A DNA stretch of 64,000 nucleotides from Atherinomorus stipes (GCA_023101725.1 JALJCO010009044.1:1-64000), one strand, 5' to 3'; shown: positions 37,600 to 50,062, numbered from the stretch's first letter. Numbers and translations are program-made. The notes: a model not told the origin generated them from the letters alone.

Positions 37600-38516
37600 A
37601 GTGGGGGTTCAGCGCTGTACAGCCACGATAATCCAACTGATAAAAGACCGGATCCAGATGACCTGAAGGGGTCCAGTAGATTCATACTGGGCCAAGAGAC
37701 CATCAACAGGACTTTAAAGTCTATTCTCTGACAGACCGGCGTGGGGAACTCCACATGTAATTGTTGTCTGCTCAGATCTAAAGTTACCTACTGACACAAA
37801 GTACTTCCTGTTCTCCTAATATGTTTTGAACCAGTTTAGTACAGAACCAGAGAGACCCACCCAGTTCCCCAGTCGTTGGAGTCATACAGTATGATGTGGT
37901 CAACTGTATCAAATGCAGCACTGACATCCAGTAAAACCAACACTGACATTTTTCCAGCGTCAGTATTCAGACATATGTCATTCATGACTTTGGTCAGAGC
38001 AGTCTCAGTGCTGTGGTGCTGTCTAAAACCTGACTGGAAGACATCATAACAGTTGTTTTCTCTTAAAAAGTCATTTAGCTGGTGAAAGGCTGCTTTTTCG
38101 ATGATCTTGCTTAAAAATGGAAGATCGGCCTGTAGCTGCTCATCTGTGTCTTTTCTAGATTATCCTTTTTTAACAAAGGTTTGATTACAGCTGTTTTCAG
38201 TGACTCTGGTAAAACACCTGACGTTAAAGACGAGTTTACAATCTGGAGCACATCTGACTCTAAGGTCTTTGAGACCTTTCTTTTAAAAAAAAAAAAAAAA
38301 GAAACAGTGGGCAGGATGTCCAAACAGCAAGGGGAGGAGTTCAGTTGATGCAAGATGTCCTCCAGTTCTTTGCTAGTAATGGGATAAAACTGTGTCATGG
38401 TATTTAGACTTGGTGGACACAGTACATGACCTGAACCTGCTGTTGATGAACCAGCTGCTTGTCTAATATTTTGGATTTTGTCTGTGAAAAATTTGGCAAA
38501 CGCAATGCATTTCATG
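37600..38516 (-). pseudogene. L2-type LINE reverse transcriptase, internally deleted
   Basis: The minus strand begins with FAKFFTDKIQNIRQAAGSST near 38500. It continues through PITSKELEDILHQLNSSPCC, a VNSSLTSGVLPESLKTAVIK block and the palm motif VLLDVSAAFDTVDH near 37900-37935, then VSVGN- and TTITCGVP-type strings with frameshifts. At about 37740 it jumps straight to PVCQRIDFKVLLMV and FRSSGSGLLSV, which belong near the C-terminus of L2 ORF2. The FADD/YADD catalytic core between them is therefore deleted. Stops, frameshifts and a poly-A insertion (38285-38299) show it is dead. L2 elements encode an endonuclease and reverse transcriptase for target-primed insertion; only the second half is represented here. 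Confidence 0.85.
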
Positions 38517-38556
38517 TTTGATCAATCATTTTACGAGTACTAAATAAGTATATTTA

Positions 38557-38579
38557 CCCCCCCCCCCCCCCCCCCCCCC
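38557..38579. repeat. Poly-C run
   Basis: An uninterrupted run of 23 C residues followed by ACACACG. Confidence 0.95.
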
Positions 38580-39258
38580 AACACACGCAAAATCACTTGT
38601 AAACACCCCATATTGCATATTGATTCTAGTAGACGCACTAACTGGATGCGGACGTGCTATTTTACTCTTTTGAAAGACATAACCTTTGTTGCACACTGTT
38701 AGTAAATCAGTGTGTGCATTTTATTTTTTGTGTGTGTGCAATGCATTCGCACAAATTTTGTATATGCAAACCTTACATAGATCTTGCCCTATGAATATCA
38801 CATGTAAAAATGACTAAAATGTGCCTAAAACTAAAAAAGATTTTTATCCAAAAGACTATGACTAAAACTAAGATGGCTGCCGAAAACATTGGTCCATTAG
38901 CTCATCTGTCAATGTGTTTATCCGATTTTTCTCACAAAGTCGGAAAAATGTGTTTGTATCAAATGTCATCAAATGATAACTTTACAATTCAAAAGCAAGT
39001 GCTATCCTTCAGCAAAAGTGATATGATCACAAGAGGGAAATTGCTATGGGAAAGTAGATATGGAAGCACACAAATCGGCCAAGAAACACACACAAACACA
39101 CACCGATTGAAGTGATTGCACACACTGCTCTAACCTGACCTCCACAGTAATATCTGGTCCTCTTGCCGCCCACTTTCGCACCATGGAGATGTCAATCACA
39201 GGGTTGCATGGTGAGAGGGTTTGTGAGTGTCTGTCAATACCACAGCTGCACATTGCGC

Positions 39259-39327
39259 CTGCACACACACAAACACACCCCCACCCACCCACCCACACAC
39301 ACACACGCACACACACACACACACACT
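39259..39327. repeat. (CA)n/(CCCA)n compound microsatellite
   Basis: CA units alternate with CCCA units over about 70 bases. Overlapping low-complexity frames of 65-92 codons are artefacts of this repeat. Confidence 0.95.
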
Positions 39328-39329
39328 CT

Positions 39330-40914
39330 CTTGCCTGCTTGGCAATTCATGTCCCTGATGTGAAGGGCTTATTATTATAGTCTCCTCCTCCATCCCCTAC
39401 ATCCTTTATAGATAGATAACATACCGCGCAATAGTTTTTTTTTAATTTGTTTGTTTTTTCATGTTGCTTGAAAAAGTAAACCAAACAGATTAAACACAAA
39501 TAAAGGGATGTGCATTTTTTACTTCTCATGACTGAGTATTTTTTCTGATTCATGTTCCAAAATGTAGAGGAAGAGGATAACTTTAAAAGTTTTTACACAA
39601 CACTGTGCAAGGCTTTTTATGTCCTCTCAAACACAGGGTAAGACCCACTCTGTTCACACAACTATGCTCACACTTACAAACAGGCACAGCAAATTAATCA
39701 TTAAAACTATACGTAAGCATTTTTTTCTCTCCATTAGCATTTGTTTTGCCCCCACTAATATTTGCATGGAGGCTAACTAGTTACCCTGCCTCACCCTGTT
39801 CTCTTTATGTACCATGAGGATAATGGCATTATTATTACTGCATCTTCACATCCTCTCATTTAATCCAAACAATCTTCTTTGTAGTTTGCACAGCAAAGTA
39901 CTAAAATGGAAGAGAGATAGCCAGGGGCAGCGTGGCTTTTGCAATTAACCCCCAGAACTGCAAAGTAAGGGAAATAATAGTCGACTTTGGCTTTAATTAC
40001 AAAACAGCAGGGAACTGCAGCTCAGATGTGCAGATGATATACACACTATTACAAACACATACTCAGATGCATGTGTACTTTGTTCATGTATGAATGCACA
40101 AATATAGCATCACAAACATCCTGTACATGAATGGAAAGCAGCCAACAGTTAGAAATGTTACTTGCTAAAAGACTACAGCCGAATAACCCTTCATATTGGT
40201 GTTAGGATTTACAGGAAGTTCTAAGAGGTGAACAAATTTGCACAGAAACATAAAATATTGCTATCCCAAATATTTCAGTCTCAAATGAGATGCTGCAGAG
40301 TTTTTACAAATATCGATATGCATATTTCATGTTTTGATTAAGGTCTTGGCCAGCATCTCAGCATCTTTCAAGGATCTGAAATACATAAATATTAATACAT
40401 GTTAGCCCACTGTCTTCTCTTTGCTCTTTTTGCATTATGAATGACATCACATAACATTAGGTTGCTGGGTAATGATAAGAGAACAGAGCTGCTGGTTTGA
40501 TGAGTTATGCATGAAAGAACTTCTCTCAACCCTCCCCAGTTTCAGTCTCGGCAAAGCTCATTTGCTTAAAGCTGTTTTGATGTGTGTCTGTGTGAGACCT
40601 TTGTGTGGGCTGTTTTGACTTTCCAAAGTTCAATTTCACAAATTTAGGATCTATTACTTGGAGCTTATTTTTGCATGTACCACGTCACTTCTGCCGCAAG
40701 GAAATTCGTCACTAGTCGCAATACTGTGTTGTTTTGTTTGCTTGTGTTTGTCGATTTTGAATGTTTAAATGCGTGAATTGGCAATCATCACTTTACTACT
40801 GTACATTCAAATGCCTTCATATGACGATGGGAAACAGGAGGAATAGGACAATGCAGTTGCTCATACTAAGAACGTGGAAGAAATGACTGATCCACTCATA
40901 CATTTTTTTTTTTA
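39330..40914. other. Unclassified non-coding stretch
   Basis: No gene, RNA or transposon signature is recognised. Confidence 0.4.
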
Positions 40915-41185
40915 TTCATCCATCAATATCTGCTTGTTCCGATGTGTGATGAGGGCTGTCAGCTGAGAGCTGTGGTACACCCTCATCACCTGTCCATCTC
41001 AGGGCTCATACTCACTCCTAAGCTCAAGAGTGTGTGTATTTGGACTCACCTCCCAAAGAAAATCAATGAATAGACAGGGCGAACATGTAAAATCCACACA
41101 AAATGGCCCCAACTGAGATTTGAACCTGAAACCGTCTTGCTGTGAGGCAGCAGTGCTTATCACCATATGAATGTGCAGCCTGGAA
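40915..41185 (-). mobile_element. SINE copy, minus strand, strongly diverged
   Basis: The order of blocks matches the reverse complement of the SINE at 31378. The 3' block is near 40920-41000 (CACCTGTCCATC), the middle has AACATGTAAAATCCACACAA, and the 5' B-box side has GATTTGAACCTGAAACC followed by TGTGAGGCAGCAGTGCTTA. Divergence from the 31378 copy is high, so it is an old insertion or a related subfamily. Confidence 0.65.
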
Positions 41186-41337
41186 TCACCGCGCCCAGGT
41201 AGTTTTCATTTTTGCAGATTAGAATAGGTGTTTGAAAAAAAAAAACGTGTAAAACTTAATTTCTTCTTATACCCCAAGAAATAAACTGTTTAGTGTGACA
41301 TTTTGTTAAAACAGTTTTGAAGTTTTATATAATGTTT

Positions 41338-41600
41338 TTCATTCATTCATTTATGCGTTCTCTACTGCTTATTCCAATTCAGGGCCTTGGGAAAACTGGA
41401 GCCTGTCCCAGTTATTAGCAGGTGAGCGGCAGAGTAAACCCTGGACAGGTCACCAGCCCATCGTAAAGCCAACACAGACAGGAAAACAACCACTTACACT
41501 CATAGGGAGAATTGAGAGTGATCAATTGACCTAACATGCATGTCTCTCCAGGTAGTCCAGGTACTCCGACTTCTGCTCACCTCTCTAAATGCATGTTAAA
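41338..41600 (-). mobile_element. SINE copy, minus strand
   Basis: Reverse-complement match to the SINE body: CTACTGCTTATTCCAATTCA, GGAGCCTGTCCCAGTTATTA, ACCCTGGACAGGTCACCAGC and GATCAATTGACCTAACATGC. The tRNA-like head is missing or diverged beyond recognition. Confidence 0.75.
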
Positions 41601-42314
41601 TTATTTTGTATTTGTGCAAATTATTTTTCATAGATTGGTTGTCTATGTTCTAACTTTTTTCTATGTCAAATAAATAACATTAAATAAAAAATCAAGCTCC
41701 ACACAATGAATTTTTCTATGCCATTATGTTGGAAAACATTTATTGAAGATCTAACAACCCAGTCATCCATATCAGCTATTTTGTGCCAGGACACTTGCCC
41801 TCATATTTGTTGACCTCCATTTAACAGCAGCCATTTTGTGTCTGATAGTCATGAAGTTTCAGTCTATGCAGGTCAGAGAACATTTGGTGATACACAATTA
41901 TTACAACAGTGAAAAATCACACTGAGGTTATAATTGCTGTTCTATGGGTCTGTAATAAAGTTGTGCCGGTGTATACCGGCCTGTGCTTTATGAGCTGAGA
42001 CTGCAATATCTTGTCTCTATTCTTCTGTCATAAAGGACAGACTGCTCCAAAACAGCCAAGAGGAGAGTCATAGCTCTCTCAGCAAAATTAATAAAAACTC
42101 TATTTCTGTATTTAAAGTTTTTATAAATAAATAAATGAAAAATCTTATTTACACAAGTGTTAATATTTAGTGTTTTACACTTGTAGCTTTGTTCTGAGCT
42201 ATAAAAATTTAGCATTTTTCCCCCCTGAAATGCACCTAAATTTCCACTTGAATTAAATTGAATGCATGTTAAAGGTTGAATATGGAACATTTTTATTAAA
42301 AGCTATATCTGAAA
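41601..42314. other. Unclassified non-coding stretch
   Basis: AT-rich, with no gene or transposon recognised. Confidence 0.4.
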
Positions 42315-42420
42315 ATGTTTTATGTAAAGCACTTTGAATTGTCCTGTACATGAAATGTGCTATACAAATAAATTTGCCTTGCCTATATTAAAAAAAAAAA
42401 AAAGAAAAGAAAAAAAAAAA
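42315..42420 (+). mobile_element. Retroposon 3' tail with A-rich end
   Basis: TGTAAAGCACTTTGAATTGT and GAAATGTGCTATACAAATAA, followed by TTGCCTTGCC and an A-rich run, form the typical 3' terminus of a fish LINE or LINE-derived SINE. No upstream body is recognisable, so it is heavily 5'-truncated. Confidence 0.6.
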
Positions 42421-43791
42421 GATACCTCCGTGGGTTGTTTGGAGGGTTGCAGAATGAAAGTACAACATTTATTTTAAAAAATATATTTAGCCTGAAAATA
42501 AATATAACATAAATTTTAACGGGTTTGACAATGGCATTATGTTTACATCTACAAGCCAATACATGCCGCCATTGCAGGTTGCCAAATACAATCTCTGTGT
42601 GGCAAAAGCATGTTGGGCACAGTTAGGCTGGCACAGGGGGAAACAGTGGAGTCCAGCAGCTGCTTCAGAGTCCTGTAGATATTATCAGTCTGAGAAGAGG
42701 AGTGACCTGATGAGAGCAAAAACTGGAGTAAATCTAGGTGAAGAGTAGGCTACACTACATGGACCCAATAAACGTTTTCCACAGCATCAAAACACGGAAA
42801 TGGCGACTTTCCTCCTGGATCGGTAAGCTAACTTGTTTGCTAACGTGGCTAACATTAGCTGTCGGTGATAAACTCCTCTGCATTAGTTGCTGGACATGTT
42901 GCAGGCTGTTGGTCACTTGTCGTATCGGCAGTGAGCCTGGCAACCAAGCGGCTGGAGTTGTTTTTCTGCTGTTGCAACTACAACCTAGACACGTGATGTC
43001 ACTGTTCTGTCTGTATTCCACATTCAACCTTTAAGTTGAAGGTATGGTAAAGACCTACCCACAAAAATCTTTCAGTGACACAGTCAAAACTAAGAAATGT
43101 GAAAGAAAGATGATTTTGCAGAGCTGTGAGACAATTATATGACATCATCAATCTGGAGTATAAATGAATTATAAATACAATCCCAATTCAAACAAAAACT
43201 TAAGATGCTGTAGAAACTGTAAATGTTACTGTAACCTTCATGGTAAAGTGATCATACAGAAGCCACTCCATTCAACTCACTGATAATTTGCCAAAATCCA
43301 TCTGAACAAATCTTAGACCATGAGAAGCAAAATCTACTGATCTGCTGAGACAAAGACCAAGCTATGTGTTCCCAAATAATGAGCTCATTAATGTAATCCC
43401 TTTGCTCAAGCATGGTGATTAGACCATCATGCTGTGGGGGTATTTTTCAGCATCGGGGATTAGGATGGTTGCGATAAGGGAAAGAAAACTGGAAGCAGAT
43501 AAATACACAGAGTGATCATAAGTGAAAAACCTTTTCCAGAGTGCACAGGATGTCTGGCTGAAGAATTGTTTACATTTTGTAGAAACCAGGTCAGTGAGTG
43601 TGAAAAAATGTTTGGAACTGATCCATAATCTAGATCTGAGCTCAACCTGCACCTCAATAACAGCTGCACTCAAATGAAAATCTTGGTCTAAAGCCAAAAA
43701 ATCAAAGTTGCAATTAGCCATAAAACAACATTCATACTTCCAACGAGAAAAGTTAAGCACAACAATGAACAGTTAGGACTTACATTTAGTA
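42421..43791. other. Unclassified non-coding stretch
   Basis: No feature is recognised. Several frames of 69-113 codons have no known motif. Confidence 0.4.
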
Positions 43792-44152
43792 GTCTCATCT
43801 AGGGGTGTGAGAAAATATTGATACGCGATATATCACAGTATTTTGTATTGCAATATTGTATCGATAAAGTACTGTATCAATATTTTATCTCAACTGAATT
43901 TGTGAAAACATCGATACAGTGATTTCTAATTTTGTTGTTCCATTAGCACCACTCCAGAATGTACAGTAGAAAAGTCCCTGTTATCCTGGTGGAACTTATC
44001 CCAGCATTCTTTTAGAGTCATGTGATGACGGTGCAGCTGCTGCTGCTACAGACTGACTTGCTTTGAAGCTGCTTTCAATATTTCTGGTTTTAAATTGTTG
44101 GTTAAAGGCGCTATAGAAGGTGTTTCAGCATTTCAGAAAGCTGAAACTGTTA

Positions 44153-45545
44153 CCCTGTGTTCACATCGGACGCGAATAAAACTATTAACACGAATGAATT
44201 ACATGTTAAATCAATGTACAGACGCGAATAGATGCCCGTTTGCTTGGGGCGGCACGTTTGACGCAAATTTGTTGCGCGACAAGCTCCAAATGCGCGTTTT
44301 ACTCATGCAAATGTAGCGTTTTACTCATGCGAATGAGGCATTCTATTCGCGCGAATAGAACGTATTTTGCCTATTTGCTCAAGTTGAAAAAATTGAAATC
44401 CAGCGTTTTATATGCACTAACAATACAAGCCCAGTCATTGAAAATGAATGAGACGTGATGTGAACGGACCAGCGCTCTGCAGCTCGCTGCTCTGCTCTAG
44501 TAAGAAGGGAAAAGTGCTTTTCACAGAAAAAATCACAAAGTGCTGCCCACAAAAGCGGTGTAATAATATCATAAATTTAGGACTGAAAACCCAGTCAGCC
44601 AAAACCTCATTAACCGAAAGCTGCAGATCTCTGCAGCTGGTGTTTGAGGGATGAAATTTGACAACACTGACACTCTGCAGCGGGAACAGAGAACCTGTAG
44701 AGGAATATGCGACTCTGTCCTCGCTACATGAATAAATTGAGGTTGTTTGTTATAAAACACCAATATAATTCAATATGAGTCTGTGTTCAGACTAGTGTAG
44801 TATTCAGTCTGGTCACAAGATGATGCTCCAGTACTGATGCAAACAAACACTTGGATGAAAGGAGCAGGAAAGTGGTCAGTTACGAGTTGCGTTTAATCAG
44901 CTGGTTAAATTTTGAGAAGTGGAGGGGAGGAGACGACAGAGACTCGTAAACTGAGCTACAATAGCTAGCGACAGCAGCCACATTGTTTTGCTGGAAGTTG
45001 GAAGTTGTTGGAAATTTAGCTGGAAGCGCTAACTAGTTGCGGCTTGCTAACTCACCGAAGGCAGATGGACAGACGCTCTGCAGCCGGAATACAGCATCTG
45101 TAGTTTGTATCCTGGAGGAATATGCAGCACCGATCCTCCCCGACAGATCATCAAATTGGGCTTGGAAAATCCCCCTGGAAGCGGCCGTCATCCAGACGTA
45201 ACTCCTGGAACAGGTGACAAAATTCACAGAGCTCTGAGCACCTCTGTGCTGGACCCAAACACGCCAGCGTCTTTAGTTCTACAATTTCTAAAGCAGGTAC
45301 AATGCCACAACTCTCTCAAAGTAGGCTACTCACAATAACCGGGTTCTGCCATGTTCACCTGACTGAAGTGACTGACGAGTGACAAACCACCATCCCCCGC
45401 TCCAGAAAGTTAAACTTGACGCACGCATGAAGCGTCTTATTCGCACGTATGATACACTTCATTCACGCGTACTATTCACTCCATTCATGCAAAAAAACCC
45501 ACCTTAATCAAGCGAGTAAACATCCAGCAATTTTGCAACACAGGG
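44153..45545 (+). mobile_element. Harbinger-like element, copy 2 (complete)
   Basis: The trinucleotide TTA lies outside both ends (44150-44152 and 45546-45548). The terminal inverted repeat is CCCTGTGTT at the left and AACACAGGG at the right. A 3-bp TTA/TAA target is characteristic of PIF/Harbinger elements. Both subterminal regions carry many copies of words such as CGCGAAT, ATGCGAAT and TTCGCG (44168-44360 and 45420-45490), probably transposase binding sites. There is no transposase, so the element is non-autonomous. It is homologous to the interrupted copy at 1871-6243. Confidence 0.82.
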
Positions 45546-46003
45546 TTAGTGAGTTTTTGAATAATGTGCATGCACAAGACCAACCTGCTAGATTCACAGC
45601 TTCCTCCCCTGGCCACAGAACAATGTGCATGAGCCACTCTGGTGTTTAGCAGACAGCAGGTAGAGATTCTCCCTCATGTCATAAATGCAAGTAAAACAGT
45701 TGCCGTTGTCTAAACATCAATAACTGCTAGCAGAATGATTGTTAGCTACTTACTGTAAACGTCAGACGAGTGTGCACAGCTTCCGGGACACAGTATTACT
45801 ATCGCCAATCAATTACTCTTATTAATCAGTCTCGCTTATTACCCGTTGAACTGGCCGTCAATCACGCTTACTACAGTAGTAAAAGTAATTGATGGGCCAA
45901 TAGATAAATTTAAAAATGTAAGGAATGGAGAGATGATTGGCGAATGTTTTTTTTCGGCCCCATTACTTTCACAGCTGGTGTATAATAATATTTATATATT
46001 TAA

Positions 46004-47351
46004 CCCTTAAAAAACGGAACGGCCGCGGGCGGCCGCTAGAAGTTCCCTGTTAGCATAATCCTGCTTAAACTGCTCTAAAATAAAAACTATAATAGCTAGA
46101 ACGATAATTTTTTTATTTGAAAGCTAAGACTGGCGCCTTTCCAGCTGAGATGGCGTCGCGAGTCGATGACATCATCATTTTTCGCTACATGCGACGCAAA
46201 TCGGCAATGTAAACACAAGGTGGCGCCAAGAAGTCATAGCAGAGTGGAGTGTTAAGTGGTCACTGCCAGAGAGACTGACGATGGAAAGAGAGACAAATAG
46301 TGAGGAAAATAAAACGAGAATAGGTTGTTCTGTCATTTATATTGTGTTTTACATGGTTTTAGCTGGTTTTCAGTAGTTTTTTTTTCAATAACAGTTGTTA
46401 ATTTCAGCATATAAAGTGGCTTAGTTCTACTACAGATATGACATTAGTGGCTTAGGGTTTGTTTGTTTTTTTAAAGATTTTTTTATTTTGCATTTAGGCA
46501 AGTCTTAGCATAGTTTATATTTACACATCTGGAGTCTGCAGGAAATATTTGGCGGAGCAGGTAAGGGAACTGTGAACCGGCTCTGATGATACCACAAGTT
46601 ACAGCACACATACTGTGCAGTATTTTCACAAATCGAAAGTGCACCCTGTACATAAAATAACCTGATTCAAAAACGAAAGAATTAAAAAATATATATTCAA
46701 AATAGGTTGAAGATACTCAACAATTATTCAATCATTTTCTGAATTTTTATAGTTTTTGTATGTTCATTTTGTAGGTTCATTTCTTGGATTTATGAAAAAA
46801 ATACAGAATTTTGAATAATTTTTTCAGCTTCTCAATGGTCCAGAACCATTTTTGTTTATATTAGCTATAGATATTCTAGGTAAAGCAGCTGGAAATACTC
46901 CCATCAAATGACACCAAAGCAGAAATAAAATGCTTTTATTAGCTGCTTTATCTTGAAGCTGAAATCAAATCGCCTTTGTACTCTGCAACCAATAAGGACT
47001 GTATCTCAAAAACTAAAAGAGATAAATGGTTGCAATAACTTGTAAAGTGTAAAGAAGTATTTATTTTAATTTTGTACATTTAGAAATGTTTTGGATCACT
47101 ATGTTTTGTTTTTTTAGTTAGTAAGATGTGATGAAAACAATTCCAATTTTTGTGTATTTTTAATATTCATGGCATTTTTTCAAGAGCATTGCAAGTTATT
47201 ACTGTCCATTGATGTTCATAACCTTGTAGCTTAAGTTGTACAGATTCTAAAAATATAAAACACTTGAGGATACCCCAAGAAATGACCCCACTATGCCCAA
47301 AAATAACAGAGCAGGCATAGACGGGTCATTTCTATTGCAGTTAATAAAGGG
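46004..47351. mobile_element. piggyBac-like element, 1.35 kb
   Basis: TTAA flanks both ends (46000-46003 and 47352-47355). The ends begin CCCTTAAAAAACGG at the left and, inverted, CCCTTTATTAACTGC at the right. A GC-rich block with GGCCGCGGGCGGCCGC lies just inside the left end. No convincing transposase frame is present. It differs from the piggyBac-like element at 4369 in its terminal repeat, so it is a separate family. Confidence 0.72.
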
Positions 47352-47805
47352 TTAAAGCTTTTAATTAATCATAGTGTATGGGGTAGTGAACCCAATTTCA
47401 TCAAATACTGCAAAAATTGTTGAAAGAAACGTCTTCTATAATGCCTTTAAGTTACCAAGTTGTCAGAAACATTATAATTAGCCACATGTTGGGTAATACC
47501 TGCTAGTATCTGATATATGGCAGAATGATGTTTAAAGTGACTTTGAAACCTCATTGTTTTTGATGAAATAAAGTGTAACACTACATTTTGACAATGTCTA
47601 CATATTTAAGTGAATGAATTACACCAGACGCACAATTCTTTACATATAGCTTTGAGTACTATGCTGTAAACACAATATTGCAATATATTTTGCTGATAGT
47701 ATTGCAATATATCCCAATATATCGTAATATATCGTATTTCTGTGCCTGTGTTGTTATACATATTGTATCGCCACATACTTGCCAATACACACCCCTGGTC
47801 TCATC

Positions 47806-48869
47806 AGACTTTGCATAAACCAGTACGTAATGGTCAAAGCACCAGCAGCTCTCCTCTTTCTATCAATTATTTAAGCCACGTACAGCTGAAGTGTCTGCAC
47901 TTCACTTCATTCTCTGCACTCAAACTACTGTACAAGCTGCCGCCATATTGAGTACATGTGCTGCTACAGCGTCTGCCTTCAGGAATACTGTAGTAATAGC
48001 TGTAGTGGAACCAAACAGAAAAAAAAAGAGAAAAGAAAAGTTTAAACTTTTCCAAAAGTGGAGGGGTGGGAACTTTTGGTTGAGAACTAATGTTTAGGGG
48101 AGTGTTTTAATAAAGCACCGAGTAGACTGCACTAGTGTCATGTCGTCAATCACTGAGCTGAGCTGTATCACAAAAACGCCACATTGGCCAACTGAAGAGA
48201 TACCATCAATTTGCTGTGCAGTTGGGAGTGACAACAGGAGACCCAGATATTTTTCTATGGATTATCAAAAGAGGAACGTGGTCAGAGAAGCCTAGCAATC
48301 AGGAGAGCTGATAGGACCCCATCTGCAAGCAGCCATTTGTGGCTACATAGTATTGGGTGAGTTTCAATGCAAGTTAGGAGAGGTAACTTTAGCTGTTGCT
48401 AACTGAGTTTGATGTCTTGAACAATTTTTTCAGAAAATCAAGATATAAGAGCTCATCTGATCAGACACTGTAACAAATGCATTTTAATGTTTAGCATTTA
48501 ATATGAAGCTCTTATGAAGATCCAACAGCAGCATAGCGTTAGCTACTGTTTACATAAAGTTGATCACCAGAACACTGCTTACCTATTCCTTAAGCAAAAA
48601 CATTCTCTTGAAATACTGTTTTTTGGGGGGTTCAGCACAGCCAGCAGTAAAATATTAGTAGGCATCAGTGCTAATAAAAGCTTTCAGACCTTCCCCTGTG
48701 TGTGAAGACGGTTATGTAGAAGTAGATGTTGTGAGAGGAAAAGTCTGGTAGCTGGTCGGTCCATGCTAACTGTTTGAAAACTTCTGCAGGGTCTCTGTAT
48801 TGATCACATCCAATAATACATATCTTTTCTGTTGTATAGTTTCAGTTCTTGAGGATTAAAATGATCATT
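47806..48869. other. Unclassified non-coding stretch
   Basis: This lies between two hAT elements. No gene or transposon is recognised. Confidence 0.4.
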
Positions 48870-49415
48870 TTTACAACTAGGGATGTCCCGATCCCATCAC
48901 ATGATCGGAAATTGGGCCTGATCACGTGGTTTCAGACCATGGCCGACGTTGCCCCTCTCTTTGCCAGGGATGCGCCCTTACGGCAGTATCCCTTTTTCCT
49001 CTGTGTGATTCTCCTGTCAGTTACAGTTTTATGACCAGCGGTTGGTTTGATTCTGCCTCATATGAGCCGCCGGAGTCCTGCACGCAGCTCAGTGCTGTAT
49101 GATGCAGCATCACCGGGGAGTACAGGAGTTAAATGTAACGCAGCAGCAGCTGTTAATCCAAAAGGTAAAGTGAAGCGCTAAACTGAGCCGAGTTTAGAAA
49201 GTTTGATCCATTTGTCAAGGCATACAACAACAAATTCATCATAATATATAACACACTGTTCATATTTGGCGACGCAACGCGACGATGTGCTGGTTTAACA
49301 TTACTGGTACAGCATGCACCAGTTTGACAGATCTGCTTCTGTGTGACGTGACCCGCAACAGAGTGACAGAAAAAACAGAAAAGAATGCTGGTTAAACTTT
49401 GTTTGCCATTACATA

Positions 49416-49420
49416 ACTGG
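49416..49420. repeat. BEL/Pao target-site duplication, left
   Basis: ACTGG lies directly before the left LTR and recurs at 56173-56177 directly after the right LTR. A 5-bp duplication fits BEL/Pao integration. Confidence 0.92.
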
Positions 49421-50005
49421 TGAAAAGTAGTAACTGAGCTGGGTGGAATATTCAAATCACTGTTGTGAGTCCGGTTAGAACTCAAAGGAAGAGTCTCTTA
49501 TACTTTAGCTCACTTTATTGAGCAGACTGGATTTTTTTACAGTTTGTCCTCTGTGCACTCTGATGACACTGTGTGGTTCTAGAACAGAAATAAAACAATA
49601 TATCAACATCTAAATAATATACAGATAAGCAGCCTGCTTTACAGCATGAATGCATCAATATGCAGTTCCTAAATTAAACACAAGGCGGTGTCGGGAGCAC
49701 ACATTGACTGCCCATGTGAACAGCGCATGGCATCAATTAAGTGGAAAAAACAGGCAAATCAACTCAAATAATTTGTACAACTATCTTAAACATTACTTAC
49801 TTTGACTTCACGCACAAACATCAAGGTGGGTTTGCAAACAAACTGTAAACAAAGCTTAAAGTCCCGAAATGAACTAAAACTGTAATGGACTTCTCCTGAC
49901 GTCTCTCCTCCTTTCTCTCCACATGCAGGCTGCTCACCGTGCAGCGTTCTAGGCTCCGCCCCTTAAAGGGCCAGCATGACAGTCTTTCAGCCAGCCTTTT
50001 GTACA
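49421..50005 (-). repeat. BEL/Pao 3' LTR (585 bp)
   Basis: This copy appears identical to 55588-56172. On the element strand it starts TGTACAAAAGG and ends CTACTTTTCA. It carries an AATAAA signal (49514-49519) about 95 bases from its end. Confidence 0.96.
49514..49519 (-). promoter_or_regulatory. Polyadenylation signal in the LTR
   Basis: AATAAA on the element strand, within CTCAATAAAGTGAGC. In the 3' LTR it would direct 3' end formation of the genomic transcript. The same word occurs at 55681-55686 in the 5' LTR. Confidence 0.65.
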
Positions 50006-50018
50006 GCCGCCCCCGGAT
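50006..50018 (-). promoter_or_regulatory. Polypurine-tract-like site
   Basis: Directly upstream of the 3' LTR on the element strand is AATCCGGGGGCGGC, where plus-strand DNA priming is expected. It is G-rich rather than A/G-rich and is broken by a C, so it is an atypical polypurine tract. The assignment rests on position. Confidence 0.5.
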
Positions 50019-50062
50019 TCACCTGTGAATACGAACAACTAAAAGGCTGAGAGAAGGGGCGA

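Larger units (their letters stand above)
43800..47797. mobile_element. hAT-type element, 4.0 kb, with two nested insertions
   Basis: The octamer GTCTCATC flanks both sides (43792-43799 and 47798-47805). The inverted ends are TAGGGGTGTG and CACACCCCTG, differing only in the last base. Subterminal regions are rich in ATATCG and TATTGCAATAT-type words (43815-43920 and 47680-47770), as in a well-known fish hAT group. The interior holds a complete Harbinger-like element (44153-45545) and a piggyBac-like element (46004-47351). After subtracting these, about 1.25 kb of the hAT itself remains, without a transposase. Confidence 0.88.

Noticed and set aside
39044..39393. Cys/Val-rich and His/Thr-rich frames of 65-92 codons
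   Set aside because: They are produced by the (CA)n microsatellite read in different frames.
49153..49485. 110-codon minus-strand frame at the hAT/BEL junction as a BED zinc finger
   Set aside because: The Cys and His spacing does not fit a BED finger, and the frame runs across the LTR boundary, so it is chance.
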